Assembly: GCA_964650975.1 (NCBI GenBank)
Contig: CAZYWA010000334.1
Coordinates: 1 to 8,808 of the forward strand
DNA length: 8,808 nt
From: CAZYWA01 sp964650975 [NCBI: uncultured bacterium]
GTDB taxonomy: Bacteria > JADJOY01
Reading direction: 5' to 3'
Shown piece by piece: positions 5,827 through 8,808 of the stretch. A model generated the notes under the pieces. It searched no databases and was not told where the DNA came from. It worked only from the letters and a program-made list of their open reading frames with translations. Numbering within the stretch: position 1 is the stretch's first letter; every line of letters begins with the position of its first letter. A program made the translations under genes and the position numbers.

Positions 5827-6451
5827 AGAACGCGGCTGCGGCGTTCGCCTCATCCGGGACCGTGTGAAACCAGTAAGAGAAGACGTCCTGCCCCACGGTC
5901 GTGGATGGTCCGGCTGTGAGGGTGGTGACGAACCGCGCCAAGTCTGGGCCGAGAGTGCTGTCGACATGCTGCAAGCCTGAGCCGCAAAAGGATCGAACTC
6001 CATACTCCGAAGGAATTCTACGACCGAGATGACGGAAGTAGAGCCCCTTCATGACGCGCGTCACCACGCGGTCCAGACGGGCGAGGTCGACCTTGTAGCC
6101 CAGCTTCAACCCTTCCGAGTCAGCCATCGAATCCACTGGCTTGATCGCGAAGGCGGACTCGACGAAGGCACGCGCCATCCCGGCTGCCTCGGGGCGTAGA
6201 AGCGAGCGATGTGCGGCCGGAAGAACGACCTGCATCTCCGGGTGCTGGTCGAAACCTTCGCGGAACGCCAGCATGTTCCGAAAGTACTCGTCGTCTTGGC
6301 TCGCCTGCCGGTTGCAGGTGGAGCAAGCAGGCACCGTGATCAGGTTCGACGGCGGGTTTCCGAAGAGGTTCGCCGGAGGAATGTGATCGCGTTCCGAGGG
6401 CGGGTCCGCACCGCAGTAGGTACACGGTTGATCACGCAGCCTCCGACTCAT
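5747..6451 (-). CDS. HNH endonuclease-like protein
   Basis: The predicted protein has 234 residues. The N-terminal 60 residues carry a zinc-type HNH core: CTYC (Cys10, Cys13), ERDHIPP with Asp22-His23, an Asn in NPPSNL, then VPACSTCN with Cys43, Cys46 and Asn47, followed by DDEYFRNML. The paired CxxC motifs fit the structural zinc and the DH pair fits the metal-coordinating nuclease centre of the HNH superfamily. Residues about 119-150 form a basic helical region (DLARLDRVVTRVMKGLYFRHLGRRIP), and the end is beta-like with aromatic residues (FFMFYEREWFLSL). The family cleaves or nicks nucleic acid, but the biological target is unknown. It follows the small membrane protein gene by 52 bases on the same strand and is probably the last gene of the recombinase transcript. 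No clear Shine-Dalgarno was seen. A phage-defence or element-maintenance role is possible but unproven. Confidence 0.8.
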   Translation of the reverse strand: MSRRLRDQPCTYCGADPPSERDHIPPANLFGNPPSNLITVPACSTCNRQASQDDEYFRNMLAFREGFDQHPEMQVVLPAAHRSLLRPEAAGMARAFVESAFAIKPVDSMADSEGLKLGYKVDLARLDRVVTRVMKGLYFRHLGRRIPSEYGVRSFCGSGLQHVDSTLGPDLARFVTTLTAGPSTTVGQDVFSYWFHTVPDEANAAAAFFMFYEREWFLSLVARDGDLETRESGE

Positions 6452-6479
6452 CGCGGTTACTCGGCGTTGCGGATCGGAC

Positions 6480-6491
6480 CGACTTCAGTCG
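6480..6491. repeat. Inverted repeat CGACT-TC-AGTCG between membrane-protein and HNH genes
   Basis: Perfect five-base arms lie in the 52-base gap before the HNH gene. This is too short for a loop of its own in RNA without losing a pair, so a DNA operator half-site pair is as likely as an RNA element. Confidence 0.3.
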
Positions 6492-6503
6492 TCGACCGGT
6501 GAA

Positions 6504-6869
6504 TCAGTGCTTGAGGAAGATCCCGAGCACCGCAGCCCCGGCCTGCACGGCGGTGAAGATCGCGATGGCCAGCGTCAAGCTGCTCATAGCCCTCGCCCAC
6601 TTGTCGTTCGAAGCGGCCAGATTCTTCTCGGACTCGATCATCCGATCGACGGCGGTCTCGATGTGCTCCACCAGAAACGTCGCGACTTCTCTATTCGCTG
6701 CCATGGACCGATCGACCTGCATCTGTTGCTGCTTCACGGCGTAGATCGTTCCGACAGCACGCGAAAGGGTTATGTCCGTCGTCGATGGCGTGTACGAGGT
6801 CTGGAGGTATCCCTGTTCTGCACTCGTAAGTGGCAGGTCTTCGAGGATCGCCATCATCACTTTGTTCAT
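6504..6869 (-). CDS. Small protein with C-terminal membrane helix (tail-anchored)
   Basis: The predicted protein has 121 residues starting at MNKVMM. This start is chosen over the ATG at 6935, which lies within the recombinase coding end, because GGAGG sits six bases upstream at 6876-6880. The body (about 30-95) is predicted helical, with KQQQMQVDRSMAANREVATFLVEHIETAVDRMIESEKNLAASNDKW showing coiled-coil-like spacing. The C-terminal SLTLAIAIFTAVQAGAAVLGIF (about 98-118) is a single membrane span followed only by Lys-His. There is no signal peptide. The recombinase stop lies 13 bases upstream, so the genes are co-transcribed. A holin-like role or a membrane anchor for a partner, perhaps the neighbouring HNH protein, can be imagined, but neither is supported by a recognised motif. 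Confidence 0.72.
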   Translation of the reverse strand: MNKVMMAILEDLPLTSAEQGYLQTSYTPSTTDITLSRAVGTIYAVKQQQMQVDRSMAANREVATFLVEHIETAVDRMIESEKNLAASNDKWARAMSSLTLAIAIFTAVQAGAAVLGIFLKH

Positions 6870-6875
6870 CTCATT

Positions 6876-6880
6876 CCTCC
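6876..6880 (-). promoter_or_regulatory. Ribosome binding site GGAGG fixing the start at 6869
   Basis: GGAGG, six bases (AATGAG), then ATG. It lies in the 13-base gap after the recombinase stop, and decides against the longer arginine-rich start at 6935. Confidence 0.8.
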
Positions 6881-6882
6881 GA

Positions 6883-7857
6883 TCACCAGGGGAACGCGAT
6901 CGTCCCCGCCGCCTCAAGGATGGCTTGTTCTCCACGCCGATCGTAGATCTTCGTCGTGTCCGTGCTTGCGTGACCGACCATCCGCGAAACGAGCAGCGCG
7001 TCGGTGCCGCGTTCCAGATGGCTGGTGATGAAGCTCCGCCGCAGATCGTGAGCGGTGAACGGATTCACGCCGGACCGTCGCGCAAGGCGCACCAAGAGCC
7101 CCACGATCGCTTCCCCGGTCATGGGCTTCCCGGTGATCGTGCCACCCTTCCGCACCTGCTGTAGTAGCGCACCAGCGCCGTCACCACGGATCTGGAGCCA
7201 CGCATCGAGCACATGGGCGGCGCCGTTACGGAGACCGACGACTCGATCCCTGCGGCCCTTGCCGGATCGAACCACGAGACGGCCAGCGTCGCAATCGTAG
7301 TCGTCGATCTGCACGGCGACGATCTCTGACCGGCGCAGGCCACCAGCCCATCCCAGCGCGAGCACGGCGGCATCGCGGATCGACGACGGCGTTCCCTTCT
7401 TCCTGCACGTCTCCACCATCGCCAACACCTCGCCGTGCGTGACGGCTCTCCCCTTCGGAATCCGGGTGGCCTTCACGTTCGCGATGTCGGCCGCACGCTC
7501 GTACTCGTTCGAGTCGAGCTGACCGAGCCGCCACGCCTCCTTGAGCACACCACGGAGCGCCGCGATCGTCGTGTTCACCGTCGAGACGGAGAAGTGGGGC
7601 TCTTGGTCGACGTCGAGCGTCACGACGAGCTTCGAGCGAATCGCGGTGGTGTGGGCGTAGCGGAGCGAACCCCAGGGGAAGCTCGTGACATCCTCGTCGG
7701 TGCCGAGGAGCCGCAGGATGCGTTCCAGCGCGATCCGCATCGAGCGTCGGCCGGTGGACGCGAGCTTCGAGAGGTACAGGAGGGCGGGGTTCGGGTCGTG
7801 GTGATCAGGAAGCGCTGGGTAAGTGTGCGTGGAGAGGGTGAGGGCTTCGGTCGTCAT
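6883..7857 (-). CDS. Tyrosine recombinase / site-specific integrase (XerC/D-like)
   Basis: The predicted protein has 324 residues, a normal length for this family. All catalytic positions are present: Arg175 in AGGLRRSE, Lys200 in SGKGRRDR, His270 and Arg273 in HDLRR, His296 in VGHAS and the nucleophile Tyr305 in KIYDRRG. Residues about 20-125 form the core-binding SAM-like domain (LSKLASTGRRSMRIALERIL; TTIAALRGVLKEAWRLGQL). The enzyme cuts and rejoins DNA through a 3'-phosphotyrosyl intermediate. Known roles include chromosome dimer resolution, and integration or excision of mobile elements. The sequence lacks the extra helix insertion of integron integrases as far as I can judge. A GGAGG lies three bases before the ATG, inside a large inverted repeat that could hide it. 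It heads a minus-strand cluster with the membrane and HNH genes. An accessory-element integrase is more likely than the housekeeping Xer protein, given the neighbours. Confidence 0.93.
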   Translation of the reverse strand: MTTEALTLSTHTYPALPDHHDPNPALLYLSKLASTGRRSMRIALERILRLLGTDEDVTSFPWGSLRYAHTTAIRSKLVVTLDVDQEPHFSVSTVNTTIAALRGVLKEAWRLGQLDSNEYERAADIANVKATRIPKGRAVTHGEVLAMVETCRKKGTPSSIRDAAVLALGWAGGLRRSEIVAVQIDDYDCDAGRLVVRSGKGRRDRVVGLRNGAAHVLDAWLQIRGDGAGALLQQVRKGGTITGKPMTGEAIVGLLVRLARRSGVNPFTAHDLRRSFITSHLERGTDALLVSRMVGHASTDTTKIYDRRGEQAILEAAGTIAFPW

Positions 7858-7860
7858 GGG

Positions 7861-7907
7861 CCTCCGGATCGGTTCTGAGAACCGGAGTTCACAGTACCGA
7901 TCCGAGG
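7861..7907 (-). promoter_or_regulatory. Nested inverted repeats over the integrase Shine-Dalgarno
   Basis: Outer arms: CGGATCGGT with a CCTC extension at 7861-7873, against ACCGATCCGAGG at 7896-7907. They form 12 pairs with one bulged C. Inner palindrome: CGGTTCT-G-AGAACCG at 7870-7884. The left outer arm contains the complement of the integrase Shine-Dalgarno (7861-7865), so on the minus-strand transcript the outer stem would hide the ribosome site. The inner stem shares 7870-7873 with the outer one, so the two exclude each other. As DNA, the same repeats could be recombinase or repressor binding sites. Confidence 0.5.
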
Positions 7908-7912
7908 GGTCA

Positions 7913-7922
7913 GGTCATGACC
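7913..7922. promoter_or_regulatory. Palindrome GGTCATGACC in divergent intergenic region
   Basis: A perfect ten-base palindrome, preceded by an extra GGGTCA half-site (7907-7912). It gives an ATGACC -35-like hexamer on both strands. On the minus strand it lies 16 bases before a poor TACTGT (-10 position), and on the plus strand 19 bases before TAGGGT. It sits in the middle of the gap between divergent genes and is a candidate operator for both. Confidence 0.4.
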
Positions 7923-7941
7923 CGATCTCAGCCCGTCGTGC

Positions 7942-7947
7942 TAGGGT
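7942..7947 (+). promoter_or_regulatory. Weak possible -10 box TAGGGT for the membrane-anchored gene
   Basis: TAGGGT matches three of six bases of TATAAT and lies 33 bases before the GTG start. The only -35-like sequence is ATGACC with a long 19-base spacer. It is listed because no better promoter is visible. Confidence 0.2.
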
Positions 7948-7970
7948 CCCAGCCTGTCGAACGCGCTTTC

Positions 7971-7975
7971 GGAGG
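7971..7975 (+). promoter_or_regulatory. Ribosome binding site GGAGG favouring GTG 7981
   Basis: GGAGG with a five-base spacer to GTG 7981. The nearby ATG at 7987 would have an eleven-base spacer, so GTG is preferred. Confidence 0.65.
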
Positions 7976-7980
7976 CACCG

Positions 7981-8583
7981 GTGGTCATGAGTATCAACTG
8001 GCCGGAGATGTCGATCGGTTTCGTGCTGGGCGTCGTCGCATCCGCCGTCTTCTGGGGCATGCAGATCGCAATACGGCCTCGAATCGCCGTCTCCGACAGC
8101 GTAGCTATGCGATCGTCGAGGAATCCCGCGGTTCCCTTCTACGAGATCAAGGTGGTGAACAAGAGCTGCCGGCACGTTGTGGACTTGATCCTGAAGCTCC
8201 AGATAGACGAAGACGTTCGCGATGGCCGCGGGCCGCGCCGTCGTCGAAAACACATCGTCGCCGTCACCACAAGGAACGCGACGCTGCTCGGCCCAAGCTC
8301 GGGCCAGAAAGACATCTGGGCAGTTGGCCCCAGCCACTACTTTCAGACCGAACCAGATCCGCGGGTAGATCAACTCCTGAGCGGTGACAGGCGTCTCGTC
8401 GCGACGATCCAGGCCACCGATGCCTTGAGCGGTGCTCGCGTGGTGATCCGCCGCTCGTACACTCGCTCCGACATCAAGCACGGGCGCTTCGAGCCGGACT
8501 CCGGCCTTCAGGTCAGACCGATCGATGCCTCGTCACCCGCGGAACTGGCCGCGGACAGCGGTGACGACGAACCGGAACTCTAG
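7981..8583 (+). CDS. N-terminally membrane-anchored protein of unknown function
   Basis: The predicted protein has 200 residues. Residues about 11-31 (SIGFVLGVVASAVFWGMQIAI) form one membrane helix. Basic residues follow it (RPR), suggesting that the rest faces the cytoplasm. Residues 50-165 look beta-rich: FYEIKVVNKSCRHVVDLILKLQI, HIVAVTTRNATLL, DIWAVGP, RLVATIQATDALSGARVVIRRSYTRSDIKHG. This recalls uncharacterised single-span proteins whose cytoplasmic domain has an immunoglobulin-like strand order, but no named family is claimed. The tail is acidic (DSGDDEPEL). It is divergent from the integrase and shares its palindrome-rich intergenic region, so common regulation is possible. A stem-loop follows its stop. 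Confidence 0.7.
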   Translation: MVMSINWPEMSIGFVLGVVASAVFWGMQIAIRPRIAVSDSVAMRSSRNPAVPFYEIKVVNKSCRHVVDLILKLQIDEDVRDGRGPRRRRKHIVAVTTRNATLLGPSSGQKDIWAVGPSHYFQTEPDPRVDQLLSGDRRLVATIQATDALSGARVVIRRSYTRSDIKHGRFEPDSGLQVRPIDASSPAELAADSGDDEPEL

Positions 8584-8590
8584 ATATCGA

Positions 8591-8631
8591 CGAAGCCTTT
8601 CGGCATTCAGACGAGGAAGCTCAAGGCTTCG
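8591..8631. terminator. Stem-loop between convergent gene ends, possible bidirectional terminator
   Basis: CGAAGCCTT (8591-8599) pairs perfectly with AAGGCTTCG (8623-8631) across a 23-base loop, just after the TAG at 8581-8583 and across the TGA of the opposite-strand gene (8621-8623). A competing stem is CGACGAA (8588-8594) with TTCGTCG (8636-8642). There is no T-run, so classical Rho-independent termination is not assured. Confidence 0.4.
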
Positions 8632-8808
8632 GGGGTTCGTCGGTTACGGGGCTGGTGCGATCTTCCGAACCAGAATCTCTCACAACAGGTGCGTGCGCGT
8701 AGCTGGGCTTCGAGGGCTCGTCGGTCCCCAGGGTGATCACCGTGTTCGCTTCACCGTAAGTCCTCGCCGGACCCCGTCTGGCGATCGTGAGCGAATTGGC
8801 TGATCCTC
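8621..8808 (-). CDS. C-terminal fragment of an unrecognised protein, 5' end outside window
   Basis: On the minus strand one frame is open from the right edge to a TGA at 8621-8623, giving 61 residues. It has no start within the window. The residues are GSANSLTIARRGPARTYGEA, then NTVITLGTDEPSKPSY, and a Pro-, Asp- and Glu-rich end containing TDEPSKP and TDEPPKP, two copies of one motif. About 70 percent of codons end in G or C, like the neighbouring genes. The other two minus frames are interrupted. The tail looks like a disordered acidic C-terminus. The function cannot be judged from this fragment. Confidence 0.5.
   Translation of the reverse strand, partial: GSANSLTIARRGPARTYGEANTVITLGTDEPSKPSYAHAPVVRDSGSEDRTSPVTDEPPKP

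Noticed and set aside
6870-6935. Longer start for the tail-anchored protein at 6935
   Set aside because: The extra 22 residues are arginine-rich, overlap the end of the integrase, and bypass the clear GGAGG at 6876-6880.
8591-8642. Integron attC-like site after the membrane-anchored gene
   Set aside because: The stem is regular, but no GTTRRRY/RYYYAAC core pair is present, and the integrase here shows no integron-type insertion that I can see.
8525-8803. Plus-strand 92-residue frame
   Set aside because: It is an arginine-rich shadow that starts inside the membrane-anchored gene and opposes a more protein-like minus-strand frame.

Overview
The window is a GC-rich stretch of bacterial DNA, probably from a Gram-negative member of Myxococcota or a related deltaproteobacterial lineage. 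The main evidence is the large secreted protein on the minus strand (1842-4361). It joins a signal peptide, four Ig-like repeats, a PD40-type propeller, a thrombospondin-3-like calcium repeat and a MYXO-CTERM-like tail (Cys, short hydrophobic helix, Arg cluster). Codons prefer G or C at the third position, and GATC is conspicuously frequent. No rRNA, tRNA, CRISPR array or insertion sequence was found. Lineage is an inference.

Left part (1-1866): a partial gene entering from the left edge encodes a tandemly duplicated winged-helix-like protein. It overlaps a second unrecognised gene (761-1411). Within that gene's tail lies a promoter-like TTCCCA-17-TATAAT. About 240 nt of strongly structured, apparently non-coding sequence follows, ending at an ideal Shine-Dalgarno and a small helix-turn-helix gene (1591-1866). 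That gene converges with, and overlaps, the secreted-protein gene.

Middle (4362-5826): the secreted-protein gene is divergent from an XRE-family regulator (4598-4909). Upstream of the regulator is a regular array of half-sites (CTAC-N4-GTAG-N4-CTAC), and its start codon sits in the loop of a strong hairpin. Two small unrecognised genes follow: 4928-5269 on the minus strand and 5332-5826 on the plus strand. They are divergent across a short gap that holds an inverted repeat.

Right part (5747-8808): a minus-strand cluster runs in transcription order from a tyrosine recombinase with all catalytic residues (7857-6883), to a small protein with a C-terminal membrane helix (6869-6504), to an HNH endonuclease-like protein (6451-5747). 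Divergent from the recombinase is an N-terminally membrane-anchored protein (7981-8583). The gap between them holds nested inverted repeats that can pair with the recombinase Shine-Dalgarno. At the right edge is the C-terminal end of a minus-strand gene, separated from its neighbour by a stem-loop.

Taken together, recombinase, HNH protein, XRE regulator, small HTH regulators, small unknown genes and overlapping gene ends suggest an accessory or integrated mobile region. No attachment-site pair was seen, so that remains an inference. The most unusual signal is RNA-scale structure at the 5' ends of three genes: the small HTH gene, the XRE gene and the recombinase.
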